Shown: one piece after another, positions 17,080 through 26,239 of the stretch
Position numbering within the stretch: the first letter of the stretch is position 1
How the letters are laid out: each line of letters starts with the position of its first letter
Assembly (NCBI RefSeq): GCF_018069565.1
Contig: NZ_JAGPNL010000002.1
Coordinates: forward strand, 806,001-870,000
Reading direction: 5' to 3'
From: Streptomyces tagetis
Lineage (GTDB): Bacteria > Actinomycetota > Actinomycetes > Streptomycetales > Streptomycetaceae
DNA length: 64,000 nucleotides
Notes under the pieces: model-generated
Databases searched by the model: none
The model's input: the letters and a program-made list of their open reading frames with translations, nothing else
What the model was told of the DNA's origin: nothing
Translations under genes and position numbers: made by a program

Positions 17080-18021
17080 TCAGTGGGGGGTGGCGGGCTG
17101 GGTGTAGCGAATCGTGAAGGCAGGTTCCGCATGGTGCTCTTGGTATCCGGTGGTGGTGACGGTGGTGGTGTCGTGCCGGGTGGCGCGGTGGGCGGTGATC
17201 CAGCAGGGCGCGTGCGGTTCGACGTAGTGGGTGAACTGCAGGTGGCTGGTGGTGGGGGCGAAGTGGGCCTGGGGAGCGGCGAGATGGGCGGCCTGCTGGG
17301 CGGCCTCGATGAGGAGGGTGGCGGGGAGGTGGTCGTTGGGCCGGTCGATGAGGGGGTGGTGGTTGGCGGGGTCGGTGTGTAACAGCCAACGGCTCGGCTG
17401 GGGCGTGGGGGTGAGGAGGGCATGGGGGTGACTCGGCTCATGAGTGGGGGTGTGGGGTGCGCCGTGCGGGGTGGGGGGCGCGTCGTGGGTGGTGGGGAGG
17501 TGGCCGCGGATGCGTTGGTAGGCGGCGGGGGTGGTGATCGTGAAACGTATGGAGCCGGTTCCCGCGGGGCGCCCGTCGATGTGGAGGGTCATGGCGAGCG
17601 CGGCGTTGACGGGGACGGGTCCTCGTCGGCGGAGGTGGGTGACGCGGATGTCGAGGGTGAGACTGCGCGGGGTGCGCGTCAGGTGGACGGGGTCGAGGTG
17701 GTGGGAGAGGTCCTGAAGGATGAAGTGGTGGCCCAGCGGCACGCCCAGGTGCGCGTGGGAGAGGAGGAGCGTGCCCTGACGGATCGTCTCGAGGACGAGT
17801 GAGGGGGAGTGGTGGCCGTCGGGCGTGGTGTAGAGCGCGTGGTGGCGGGGCCAGCGTGCGGTGACGCCGAAGTGGGTGTCGCTGTGGCGGGCGACTCCGG
17901 TGGGGAGCACGTCGTGCAGGTGTCTGCGGTGGACGAGGGCTCTGTCCACGGGCAGGGCGGGGAGGGCCGGCGGTCTCGTGGCGGCGAGTTGGGTGGTGGC
18001 TTCCGTCGCGGTTGCGGTCAT
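17080..18021 (-). CDS. afsA: AfsA-like gamma-butyrolactone synthase
   Basis: A 313-residue protein with the two hot-dog-like AfsA repeats: DRALVHRRHLHDVLPTGVARHSDTHFGVTARWPRHHALY in the first half and SRWLLHTDPANHHPLIDRPNDHLPATLLIEAAQQAAHLAA in the second. AfsA condenses a beta-ketoacyl-ACP with DHAP in the first step of A-factor-type signal synthesis. I chose ATG 18021 (AGAAAGG upstream) rather than an in-frame ATG 19 codons earlier. A TTA codon at 17380-17382 puts it under bldA control. It is divergent from a butyrolactone receptor gene, the standard pairing. The coding strand is unusually His/Pro-rich. Confidence 0.9.
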   Translation of the reverse strand: MTATATEATTQLAATRPPALPALPVDRALVHRRHLHDVLPTGVARHSDTHFGVTARWPRHHALYTTPDGHHSPSLVLETIRQGTLLLSHAHLGVPLGHHFILQDLSHHLDPVHLTRTPRSLTLDIRVTHLRRRGPVPVNAALAMTLHIDGRPAGTGSIRFTITTPAAYQRIRGHLPTTHDAPPTPHGAPHTPTHEPSHPHALLTPTPQPSRWLLHTDPANHHPLIDRPNDHLPATLLIEAAQQAAHLAAPQAHFAPTTSHLQFTHYVEPHAPCWITAHRATRHDTTTVTTTGYQEHHAEPAFTIRYTQPATPH

Positions 18022-18074
18022 GGGTGTGGCCTTTCTGGTGGGTGGGTGGGTGTGCTGTGGGTGGTAAAGTACAG

Positions 18075-18092
18075 GCATGCGGGTTTGTTTTC
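18075..18092. promoter_or_regulatory. butyrolactone-receptor-type box GCATGCGGGTTTGTTTTC
   Basis: It lies in the 163-base divergent gap between afsA and the receptor gene. The GGTTTGTTT half is characteristic of autoregulatory elements bound by gamma-butyrolactone receptors. The same 18 bases occur in reverse complement at 40393-40410, before the FMN reductase gene deep in the cluster. TAAAGT just upstream (18064-18070) may be part of a promoter. Confidence 0.55.
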
Positions 18093-18184
18093 TAGTGTGT
18101 TGGTGTGGGCCCGTGGTGGTTGGGGTGTCGTTGTGTGGTGGCGGCGCCGGTGTTGGTGTTGGTGGGTGAGGGAGGGTGGGTGGG

Positions 18185-18853
18185 GTGGCGCGTCAGGAGC
18201 GGGCGGTCAGGACGAGGAATGCGATTTTGGTGGCTGCTGGTGAGGTGTTTGCGGAGCGGGGGTATGCGGGGGCGACGATTTTTGATGTGTACAGCCGGTG
18301 TGGGGTGACGAAGGGGGCGTTTTATTTTCATTTTGCGTCGAAGGTGGAGCTTGCTCAGGCGGTGTTGGATGAGCAGGTGAGTGGGCAGATGGGGTATTTG
18401 GAGGTGCCGCCGGGGGAGTGTGGGGTGCGGCTTCAGGGTGCGTTGGATCTGGGGTTGCTGGTGTCGCATCGGCTGACGTTCGATCGGATGTTGCAGGGGA
18501 GTATCCGGTTGGCGGTGGATCAGGTGCATGAGCTGGACCGGCGGGTTCCGTATCAGGCGTGGATTGATGTGCATGCGGGGTTGTTGGGGGAGGCGCGGGA
18601 TGCGGGGGAGTTGTTGCCGGGGGTGGATGTGGGGGATGCGGCGCGGATGATTGTGGGGGCGTTCAGTGGGGTGCAGTTGTTGTCGGAGGTGATGAGTGAG
18701 CGCAGTGATGTGGAGGAGCGGGTTGCGGTGTTGTACCGGGGGGTGGCGCGGGCGATCGCGGTTCCGGGGATCGTGGAGCGGCTGGACATCTCGGCGGACC
18801 GGGGCAAGCGTCTGATGGCGCGGGTGGAGCGGGCGGGGGCGGCGGAGGTCTGA
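18185..18853 (+). CDS. gamma-butyrolactone receptor, TetR family
   Basis: A 222-residue TetR-type protein. It begins ARQERAVRTRNAILVAAGEVFAERGYAGATIFDVYSRCGVTKGAFYFHFASKVELAQAVLDEQ, the classic ArpA/ScbR-like helix-turn-helix and following helix. The C-terminal ligand domain follows. I take GTG 18185 (MARQERA, with GGAGGG upstream), the usual family start, over a GTG three codons earlier. It should repress its own region, and possibly the cluster, until the AfsA-made signal binds. It is divergent from afsA. Confidence 0.9.
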   Translation: MARQERAVRTRNAILVAAGEVFAERGYAGATIFDVYSRCGVTKGAFYFHFASKVELAQAVLDEQVSGQMGYLEVPPGECGVRLQGALDLGLLVSHRLTFDRMLQGSIRLAVDQVHELDRRVPYQAWIDVHAGLLGEARDAGELLPGVDVGDAARMIVGAFSGVQLLSEVMSERSDVEERVAVLYRGVARAIAVPGIVERLDISADRGKRLMARVERAGAAEV

Positions 18854-19230
18854 GGCGGGGGCTGGGGTGCTGTTGCCGCGGGGTGGTGGCCGCTGCGGCC
18901 TGCGGGGGTGTGGTGTGGCCGGGTGCCGCTGGATGGTGCCGGGGGTGCTGCGGGGTGGCGGAGACCGCGCCGCCGGGCGGGCCGTCTCGCGTCGTCCCGA
19001 ACCGGAGGGCCGGAGGGCCGGAGGGCCGGAGGGCCGGAGGGACGGTGGGTTGATGGGCCGGTGGGCCGGCCGAAGGGGCCCGTGGCGGCGGGGGCGGAGG
19101 GTTTGCCGGTTTCGGTATGGCGTTTGCGGGTGCTGAACGGTGCCGGGCGGGTGATCGGCTGAAACGGCAGATGTTCGGCTGCCGGTTTCGGCCTGCTGTG
19201 TCAACGGGTCCTGTTTTTCTGAGGCTGTGG
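18854..19230. other. gene-free gap with 9-bp tandem repeat
   Basis: No supported gene. It contains five copies of GGAGGGCCG (19002-19048) and two GCCGGTTTCGG copies near 19108 and 19181, which flank the segment in direct orientation. Confidence 0.4.
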
Positions 19231-19710
19231 TCAGACCGCTTTCTCCAGTGGTCCGAGGCTGTCGGGGAGCTTTTCCGAAAACGCCCGCCGTGACGGGTCG
19301 GTCTCCTCGTGAGTCATGGTGGCGAGCAGGCGGGCGAACTCGTTCTGCTGCTCACGTGACAGGTTGCTCATGGCAGAGGCGACACCCTCCGGAACCTTGA
19401 CCGCGTCGTCCGGGTTCATTTGCTCGTCTTCACAGCTTTTGATGAACCAGAGGGCATGGGTCAGGGCCTCGGCCGGGGCTCGCGGTAAGGAAGGGTGCTC
19501 GCGGGGCGTCGAGTCGGTCTCCCGGCGAGTCGGCGGACAGGGTCCCGTCATCTCAGTACATGCTGTCGACGGCACGGTCGGCAACCTGTACACGGGTCTT
19601 GTGCCGGTTCCCAGAGTAACGCGCCGCAAGGACATGTCGGTTGGAGCAGACTGGGCGGCCGGGGGCAAGGGGGGCGTATGAGTGCCGTCCGCCCCGTAGG
19701 GCCACCCCAT
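19231..19710 (-). CDS. hypothetical protein, probably truncated at its N-terminus
   Basis: The last 80 or so residues (ALTHALWFIKSCEDEQMNPDDAVKVPEGVASAMSNLSREQQNEFARLLATM) look like a small helical Streptomyces protein of unknown function. The first 60-70 residues are low-complexity and may be untranslated; another possible start is near 19635. A TTA codon occurs at 19486-19488. A/T content is higher than in the neighbours. I cannot tell whether this is an intact small gene or the remains of a longer one. Confidence 0.4.
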   Translation of the reverse strand: MGWPYGADGTHTPPLPPAAQSAPTDMSLRRVTLGTGTRPVYRLPTVPSTACTEMTGPCPPTRRETDSTPREHPSLPRAPAEALTHALWFIKSCEDEQMNPDDAVKVPEGVASAMSNLSREQQNEFARLLATMTHEETDPSRRAFSEKLPDSLGPLEKAV

Positions 19711-20307
19711 CTCACCTCGTTCGGCAATGGAGGGGTGCTGCGTTCTTCGCTCTGGGAGGCGAACTCCTGGCGCTGGCCTGCGTGTGGGGGTGCGGCGTGG
19801 TTCCTGCCGGACTGCCGGGGCTGCCAGGGCTGGGCCTGGCGCCCGTTGCTGCCTGTGTGCTTGTGGTGTCGGTGCTGGGGGTGGCGGGTCGCCGGGCTCT
19901 GCTGACGGCCTGTCAGTATGCCCTGACCGCCCTGACCGCCCTGACCGCCCTGACCGCCCCGTCTGCCCTGACCCTCCTGACTGCCCCCGTCCGCCCTGAC
20001 CGCCTGATCGTCCCGTCCGTCCCGTCCGTCCTGATCGTCTTGTCAGTCTTGTCGGTGCCTGTCGTCTTTGGTGGCGGTGGGCTGTTCTGCGGTGGTGGTG
20101 GGGTGGTGTGTCGGGGTGGGTTGCTTGGCCGGGTGCTGTTGTGGATTGTCTGGGGTCTGGTGTTTTTGGTCGTGGTGGGGTGCCGGCCTGCGGGCTGCTG
20201 GGGGTGTCTTGTCGGGTGCGGGGGTGGGGTGGTTCCTGCGGCTCGAAAGAATACGTGCAGGCTGGTATGTTCTTGGGGGTGGGGTCGGGGACAAGGGGAG
20301 TCGTGTC
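19711..20307. other. gene-free region with CCTGACCG minisatellite
   Basis: No convincing gene. At 19921-20040 the unit CCTGACCGC is iterated (at least four perfect 9-bp copies), then decays into CCTGATCGTCCCGTC variants. The right end carries the inverted repeat at 20247-20274. Confidence 0.4.
20247..20274. promoter_or_regulatory. inverted repeat AAGAATAC...GTATGTTCTT
   Basis: Left arm AAGAATAC (20247-20254), right arm GTATGTTCTT (20265-20274), about 34-61 bases upstream of the truncated LysR gene. The ATAC...GTAT geometry with A/T-rich flanks resembles operators of butyrolactone-receptor-like proteins. Function is inferred only. Confidence 0.4.
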
Positions 20308-20598
20308 ATGCAGTTTCAGCAGCTAGTCGCGTTTCGGGAGGTGGCGGCCGAGCTGAGTTTCACCCGGGCGGCCAGGAACCTGTTTTACGCGCAGTCCACT
20401 GTCACTGCGCAGATCAAGAATCTTGAAGAGGCGGTGGGGACCGAGTTGTTCGACCGCAGTCGGCGTCAGCTCGCTCTCACCGAGGCGGGCTTGCTGCTGT
20501 TGCCGCACGCGGAGCGCATCATCGAGATCACGGAGACGGCCCGTCGTGAAGTCGCGCTGACCGTCCGCCGGCCCCAGCGGCGTCGCGCCCTGCACTGA
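20308..20598 (+). pseudogene. truncated LysR-type regulator (HTH domain only)
   Basis: A 96-residue frame with a complete LysR winged helix (MQFQQLVAFREVAAELSFTRAARNLFYAQSTVTAQIKNLEEAVGTELFDRSRRQLALTEAG) and its linker helix (LLLLPHAERIIEITETARREVAL). The effector-binding domain of about 200 residues is missing, and the frame stops after a basic tail. The start ATG 20308 is well placed. It is either a decayed regulator or a DNA-binding-only variant; surrounding decay favours the former. Confidence 0.7.
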
Positions 20599-20869
20599 CC
20601 CGCACCGGACGGGCCCGGGGCAGCGTCATGCCCGCACCTTTGGCGGTGGCCGGTTCTTTCCCGGGAGTCGGCCGGTCGTGTGCGCACAGCCTGCGGGCAC
20701 CTACGCCTTCCGGTGGGGCGATGCCCGGCCACCCCACCCGCACCGCACCCCGCCGCCCCGCCCGCACCGCCCGCCCGCCACCCTGACTGGGGTGAGTTTC
20801 CGTCGCCTTGGGTTCGCGGGTCCGGGGGGCTGGTGTGATCGGTTTCTCGGAGTGCTCGTGCTGGTTGTG

Positions 20870-21760
20870 GGCGGGAGTCCGTGCAGGAGTTCGATCGTCA
20901 GTGGTTGGCTTCGAGGTTCGTCAGGGCCGGCAGAGCGGGCAGGAGTTGGGCGGCGCGGGGTGGGATCGGTATGGAGCTTGGTGAGGGTCCGCCGGTTTCT
21001 GAGACGGGGCGAAGCCGTGTTCGGCCGGTGCGCGTCCGATGGCGAGGATGCGATGGGTGTCCTTCTGGTCCGAGGCGGGCTTGTGGGTGCGGCCGGCGGT
21101 GTAGCCGGTGACGGTGACGGGGGCGCGTACCTCGTTGTCCAGGCCGCAAAAGCCAAGGTCGGCCGGCGTTTCGAGGCCGGCGGCGCGCAGGTGGGTCGGG
21201 ATGTCGTGGCGGGCGGCGGTGATGTCGTGGGTGCGGCTGGGCCGGGCTGCGGATATCCGGATCGGGCGGCCCTTCTCGTCGGTCAGGGCGAGGAAGTGCA
21301 GGCCGTGGTGGCGGTGTTTGCCGGAGTGGTTGCGGGGGTCGTTCCTTCCGGTGCGGTGCGGTGCGGTGCGGTGCGGTGCGGTACTGGGTGGGGATGAGGG
21401 TGCCGTCGGTCAGGACGGCCGCCGCGCCTTGCTTGGCGGCTCTTTGTAGGGAGTGGTCCGGGCGTGGTGCCTGCGTGGTGAGCAGTGCGGTCGGTTCGTC
21501 GTGCCGGCGGCGGATGGTGGAGTCGGAGGCGTCGTTGCCGCCGGCCATGTCGGCCGTGTCGGCCAGGTGCTGGTCGTGGCGCGGTACGGCCAGGACCAGC
21601 ACCGTGATCCGTCCGGGCGGCAGGATCTGCCACTGGGGCCGGATCGCCTTCTGGTGGCGCTGCAGCGGACCGGTGAGATGGTTGTCGGTGTGCGTGGATA
21701 GCGGCAGACGGCACCCCGGGAAGACAGGCGGGCAGGTGTTCTCGGTGCGTTCTTTGGTTT
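20870..21760 (-). pseudogene. broken IS5-like DDE transposase
   Basis: Transposase segments lie in different frames of the minus strand. One piece holds LTDGTLIPTQYRTAP (first catalytic Asp of a DDE enzyme). The next holds HHGLHFLALTDEKGRPIRISAARPSRTHD, then GLETPADLGFCGLDNEVRAPVTVTGYT. A last piece has ARLKNWRTLTKLHTDP, the usual C-terminal AHLKNWR motif. A run of GGTGC repeats at about 21347-21382 falls right after the first Asp and breaks the frame. No terminal inverted repeats were identified. It is a dead insertion sequence. Confidence 0.65.
21347..21382. repeat. GGTGC pentamer run inside the transposase remnant
   Basis: At least five consecutive GGTGC units (in the form GCGGTGCGGTGC). 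A 5-bp unit shifts the reading frame of the transposase, consistent with slippage having inactivated it. Confidence 0.7.
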
Positions 21761-21815
21761 TTTGTCACCCGATTCCAACAGTCGCCGGGGGCAACGTGGT
21801 TACGCTCGCAGTGCG

Positions 21816-22250
21816 CTACCCCCGGGCAGTGTCCTTCCTGTTCACAGGCGGGTGGTGAACCGGCCGTCGGGCGGTTTGCGTGGACGGCCGTGGTCGGTCG
21901 GTCTGACCAGTTCCCCCGCGCAGCGGTTCCCGTTTGCTTCGCATGCTGACGTCGACTCCCGGCCTTTTGCCGGCCTGCCGGGCCGTGACCGGTCCGGCGG
22001 CCTGCCGCACGGCAGCGAGGATGCGCTGACAGCCCGGCCGGAGCATGATCTCCTTCGTGCCCGGCTCGCGGTGCGGGATCAGCATCACCGCCCGGCCGCC
22101 CACCTGTCCCGGGGCGCCGGCGCGGCCGGTGCGCGCTCGTCGGCGAGCCGGTCGCTCACCCGCTCAAGTGCCCCCTCGGCGACGGTGAGTTCACCCCGCT
22201 CGGCCCGCACCTTGGCCGGGCTCCTCAGCTTTCCTCCGATTCGTCGAGGT
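21816..22250 (-). pseudogene. degenerate winged-helix (HTH) remnant
   Basis: The minus strand encodes ILAAVRQAAGPVTARQAGKRPGVDVSMRSKREPLRGGTGQTDR, which resembles the C-terminal winged helix of small Streptomyces proteins that usually ends in a GWL-x-KLPDGRF tail, here lost to a frameshift. Upstream, VAEGALERVSDRLADERARTG resembles the helix that precedes it. No intact frame is left. The family assignment is tentative. Confidence 0.3.
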
Positions 22251-22391
22251 TGAGAGCGCGGGAGGGGAGGGATTGCAGCTTTTTGGGGCAGCCGAGGTCG
22301 GGGCGATGTCCGGTGAGCCGGTCTGCCCCGGCGTGCCTACCGGATGCGCTTCCGCGCGCGATGTGGCTGAGCTGCTTGAGGGGGTCATCGG

Positions 22392-22988
22392 TCAGGCGGA
22401 CGACCCTGGCGCCAGCCGGCGGTAGTGGCTGCCGCACTTGTCGGCGAGCCAGCCGTTCAGAGTGCTCAAGCCCCGCTCGTTGATCTGGCCGTCGTGGATG
22501 CCGTACGCGCGTTCCGGCTCGACGGCGCGGACGAAGTCGATAGCTTCGTCCGTCTTCATCCATGATGCCTGAAGGGGAACCAGCAGGGTCTCCACCGGCC
22601 GGTCGGGGCGGTGGAGGGAGTCCCCGGGGTGGTAAAGACGCTCCTCTACGAGGTATGCCAGGTTGGCGCAGTCCGGGAGATTGCCATAGGTACGCGCGTG
22701 CTGTCCGCCCTGGGCCATCACCCGGAACCCGGCCGCGGTGAACTCCTCGCCGGCAGCAACTCCGGTGAACTTAAGGCCCGGGAGCTGCGCCGACTGGGGA
22801 GCGTAGACGGGTATGCCCAGCCCTTTGAGTCTCAGGAGGTCGGCGTGGTCGGCGTGCTCGTGGGTGACCAGGACGGCGTCCGCACCGGTAAGTGCCTCGG
22901 GCTCGCTCCAGATACCGGGATCGATGACGAGTGTGCCACCTTCGTGCTGCAGCCGGACGCAGGAGTGGGTGTACTTGGTGATCCGCAC
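22392..22988 (-). CDS. MBL-fold metal-dependent hydrolase (UlaG-like)
   Basis: A 198-residue metallo-beta-lactamase-fold protein. From GTG 22988 it reads (M)RITKYTHSCVRLQHEGGTLVIDPG, then VLVTHEHADHADLLRLKGLG, the HxHxDH zinc motif. YHPGDSLH and YGIHDGQINERG give later metal ligands. Residues upstream of 22988 in the same frame are low-complexity and probably not translated. The size and pattern fit the YtnP/UlaG-like subgroup of small hydrolases, some of which act on lactones or phosphodiesters. It sits alone in a decayed region, but the gene itself looks intact. Confidence 0.85.
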   Translation of the reverse strand: MRITKYTHSCVRLQHEGGTLVIDPGIWSEPEALTGADAVLVTHEHADHADLLRLKGLGIPVYAPQSAQLPGLKFTGVAAGEEFTAAGFRVMAQGGQHARTYGNLPDCANLAYLVEERLYHPGDSLHRPDRPVETLLVPLQASWMKTDEAIDFVRAVEPERAYGIHDGQINERGLSTLNGWLADKCGSHYRRLAPGSSA

Positions 22989-22999
22989 CGGCCTGAGCC

Positions 23000-24489
23000 T
23001 AACTCGAAGGCTCCGCCTCAATGTTTCGTGACGCTCCGCCGACGGAGCCGGCGCGCCGTCACGCGTTGTGTGGCTGACGGCAGGCACGCCGATGGCCCGG
23101 GTGCCGCACCGGGTGGCAGCCGGGTTCCACTGCTCCAGGACGGCTTGGCGCTGGCATCGGGACAGAGAGCTTTACTGGTCACCCAGGGTTTGGCAGTTGA
23201 ACGCGCCGGTCAAGGACAGCCGTGATGTAGCGGGTTCAGGTCGTGGCGGGCGAAGCGGAGAAGGTGACGGCGGCCGGTGGTGACGAGGTGAGAAGCTCCG
23301 CACCGGCCCCGCCCGCGCCACCCGCCTTCTGCGCGCCCTGCTCATCCTGACGAACCTCCAAGTCAACCGCTGACCCGATAGACGACCTACTCCTCAGACT
23401 GCCGCCCACGACCAGCGTGAGTACCCCGGGTGCCGGTCACACCAGCACCTTGACTCGCGGCTTCACATGGGCGAAGGCGCACCGCACCGCACCGCACCGT
23501 GCCGCACCGCACCGCACCGCACCGTGCCGCGCCGCAGCGCCGCACCGCACCGCACCGCACCGTGCCGCGCCGCAGCGCCGCACCGTGCCGCGCCGCGCCG
23601 CAGCGCCGCACCGTGCCGCGCCGCAGCGCCGCACCGTGCCGCGCCGCAGCGCCGCTTCGCGCCGCGCGGTAGCACCGCATCGCGCCGCGCCGGGCGGGGG
23701 CGGGTGGTGGGTGCGGCATTGTGCGGTCTGTGGTTGTGAGTTCGTCTCGGCTGTGTGGTCGGGGCGGGCTCCGGTTGCTATGGGGGTGCCTCGTGTTGTG
23801 AGTTTTTGTGTGGGTGTCGGTGTGGGTTCCGGTGGTCGTGGCGTGTTTTCGGTTGTATCCGGGGGCGTGGGGTCCGGTCGTGTCCCTGTGGTGGTGTTGT
23901 TGTCCGGGCGGCTGGGGCTGGGTGTGTGGCGGTGCGCGTTATTCCGCAAGTGCCCGTGCGCGGCACGGCAATTGGCGGGACGTGACGGTTCCTAGAGTCG
24001 CTGGCATCGAACGGTATCTGTCATCTTCGGTCTTTTGCGTGTCTGTCTTTTTTTGCTTCTTCGCTGTTGTCGTTGCCGGGTCTGTGGCTGGTGGCGTCGG
24101 CCGTGGGCCCTGTTCCCGCCCTGTCTTGTTTTTTGTCTCGTCTCGGGTGCCGGTCCTGCCTGGTCCGGTTGCCGTCCTGCCCGGTGCCCGGTGCCCGGCG
24201 CGCGGTGTGCGGTGTGCGGTGCGCGGTGCGTGGTGCGTGGTGTGCGGTGCCGGGTTGCCGTCCTGCTCGGTGTCTGGTGACGGGCGCCTGGTGTCTGGTG
24301 TCTGGTGTTTGGTTTCTGTTTTTGTTTTGCCTTCGTTCTGTCCCTGTTGTCGTCTGGTCCGGGTGTCCGGTCCCGGTTTCTTTCTTCGTTTTTTGTTTCT
24401 GTTTTTGTTGTGGCGGCGGGTTTCGTGGTGTGTGTTCCTGGCCTTTTTCCGGGTTTGTTTCGTCTGTGGATTGGTGGGTGACTGGCTTT
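23000..24489. other. decayed, repeat-rich gene-free region
   Basis: No convincing gene in about 1.5 kb. It contains the GCCGCACCGCACC array (23466-23690), then a stretch with strong G/T bias on the + strand, including iterated GGTGCGTGGTGTGCGGTG units (24196-24300), and T-rich tracts (24045-24065, 24380-24410). The last 100 bases before the flavoprotein gene are A/T-richer and may hold its promoter. Confidence 0.45.
23466..23690. repeat. nested GCCGCACC / GCGCCGCAGC tandem array
   Basis: About 225 bases built from 5-bp (GCACC) and larger units (GCACCGTGCCGCGCCGCAGC), iterated at several levels. All six frames are open and meaningless, so the apparent ORFs here are artefacts. It shares the GCACC pentamer with the run in the transposase remnant at 21.35 kb. 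Confidence 0.85.
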
Positions 24490-26034
24490 ATGTTTTCTGG
24501 AATGTCGATCGGTGTGGTCGGGGGCGGTGCGGCTGCTGTCTGTCTGATCGATGCGCTGGCCCGTGTCCGGAACACCGTGGGCAGTCTCACCGTGTTCGAG
24601 CCCTCACCTCACCTGTGGCGGGGCCGGGCCTACCAGGTCGACACCGACACCCTCCGTGTGAACGCCACCCCCGACGACATGTCGGTCCGTGCCGGGGACC
24701 CCGGGCATTTCGAACGCTGGCTGGAGACCCGCGACCGCCTCACCGGTATCACCGACGGCACCGACCCGCTCTCCGGGGCCCGGTTCGTTTCCCGCCGCTG
24801 TTACGGCGACTACCTGGAACACTGCGCCCGCACCGCTTTGGGCACCCTGCGCCGTACCGGCCGGCGTGTCACCCTCGTCAGGGAACCGGTCACCAGCGCC
24901 CGGCGCCTGCCCCGCCGGGTACGGCTGCACACCCGAGCCCGTTCCCACACCTTCGACTACGTCGTGCTCAGCGTCGGCGGCGGCAGCCCCCAGGACACCT
25001 ACGGCCTGTCCGGCACCCCCGGTTTCGTCGCCGACCCCTACCCCGTCTCGGCCGCCCTCCGCGACATCGGCGAGGACGAGCACGTCGCCGTCGTCGGCAG
25101 CGGCCTGAGCGCCGTCGACGTCGTCCTGTCCCTGGCCGCCCGCGGCCACCGGGGACGTATCAGCATGCTCTCCCGCCAGGGCGTGCTGCCCGGAGTACGG
25201 CAGAAACCGGTCCGCCTCCACCTGCGTCACCTGACCCCCGACCGGCTCCGCCGCACCGCCCGGACACACCGTGAACTGACCGTCGCGGACATCGCCACCG
25301 CCGTGCGCGCCGAGTTCCGCGACGCGGGAGCCGACCTCGACGCCGTCCTCGAGGAGATCGCCCGCGCCGCTCGGGAAGACCCCGTCGACCGGCTGCGCCG
25401 CCAGCTCGACGAGGTCGACTCACCCCACCTGGGCCTGCGTATCCTCCAGCGCGCCGTACCGCAGACCGGCCCCGACGTGTGGCCCCTGCTGCGCGAGGCG
25501 GACAAGATCCGGCTGCTGCGCGCCCACCACCGCACCCTGATGAGCCTGTGCTGTCCCATGCCGCCCGCAGGCGCCACCGTCCTCCTGAACCTGGTGCAGG
25601 CCGGGCAACTGGCCATGTTCTGCGGGCTGCACGGCATCACCCCCGCCGGCCAGGGCGGTTTCGACGTCCGGGCCGACGGCACCGGCCTGCACACCGACCG
25701 GGTGATCAACGCCGTCAACGCCTGCGAGGGACGTATCCCCGCCGCGGCCCGGGGCCTGGTGACCTCCCTGATCAACGACCGGGCCGCAAGCCGCCACACC
25801 CACGGCGGCCTCCAACTGGCCCGCGCCACCAGCCGCCTCACCTACAACGGCCGCCCCGACCCCCGCCTGTACGGGCTGGGCAACATCGCCGCCGGCGCTC
25901 TCTTCTTCACCTTCGGCATCCCCTCCCTGGTCGACCGCAGCCAGGACATCGTCACCGCGATCCACGAACACGCCGCCACGGTGACCGCCGCCCACCGCGA
26001 AGCCCGCCCCCGCACCCACCCCCTCCCCGCCTGA
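24490..26034 (+). CDS. FAD/NAD(P)-binding protein
   Basis: A 514-residue flavoprotein (ATG 24490, or ATG 24502 giving MSIGVVGGGAA). The Rossmann motif GVVGGGAAAVCLIDALARV begins at once. RAYQVDTDTLRVNATPDDMSVRAGDPGHFERWLE and a second nucleotide-binding motif (VAVVGSGLSAVDVVLSLAARG, about residues 195-215) follow. The C-terminus carries YGLGNIAAGALFFTFGIPSLVDRS. It belongs to the broad FAD-NAD(P)-binding group that also contains the CreE-like protein at 32039 but is shorter and only distantly alike. The reaction is unknown; an N-hydroxylation or amine oxidation is possible. It begins the plus-strand arm of the cluster. Confidence 0.8.
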   Translation: MFSGMSIGVVGGGAAAVCLIDALARVRNTVGSLTVFEPSPHLWRGRAYQVDTDTLRVNATPDDMSVRAGDPGHFERWLETRDRLTGITDGTDPLSGARFVSRRCYGDYLEHCARTALGTLRRTGRRVTLVREPVTSARRLPRRVRLHTRARSHTFDYVVLSVGGGSPQDTYGLSGTPGFVADPYPVSAALRDIGEDEHVAVVGSGLSAVDVVLSLAARGHRGRISMLSRQGVLPGVRQKPVRLHLRHLTPDRLRRTARTHRELTVADIATAVRAEFRDAGADLDAVLEEIARAAREDPVDRLRRQLDEVDSPHLGLRILQRAVPQTGPDVWPLLREADKIRLLRAHHRTLMSLCCPMPPAGATVLLNLVQAGQLAMFCGLHGITPAGQGGFDVRADGTGLHTDRVINAVNACEGRIPAAARGLVTSLINDRAASRHTHGGLQLARATSRLTYNGRPDPRLYGLGNIAAGALFFTFGIPSLVDRSQDIVTAIHEHAATVTAAHREARPRTHPLPA

Positions 26035-26239
26035 CCCACCCACCCGCCCACCCCCTGCCACAACCGGCCACCGGCCATTGCCCACCGGTCATTGCTCACC
26101 GGTCATTGCCCACGGGGCACGGCCCACCAGCCACCGGCTACCGGCTGCTGGTCACTGTCCGGCCCCCATCACCACAACACCAGCCCACCACCGTCACGCC
26201 GCCCACCGCCCGCCGCCGTCACGCCGCCCGTGGCCCGCC

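Noticed and set aside
23466..23690. CRISPR-like or coding repeat
   Set aside because: The repeats are directly adjoining 5- to 20-bp units with no unique spacers, and all frames are open because of composition. It is a minisatellite.
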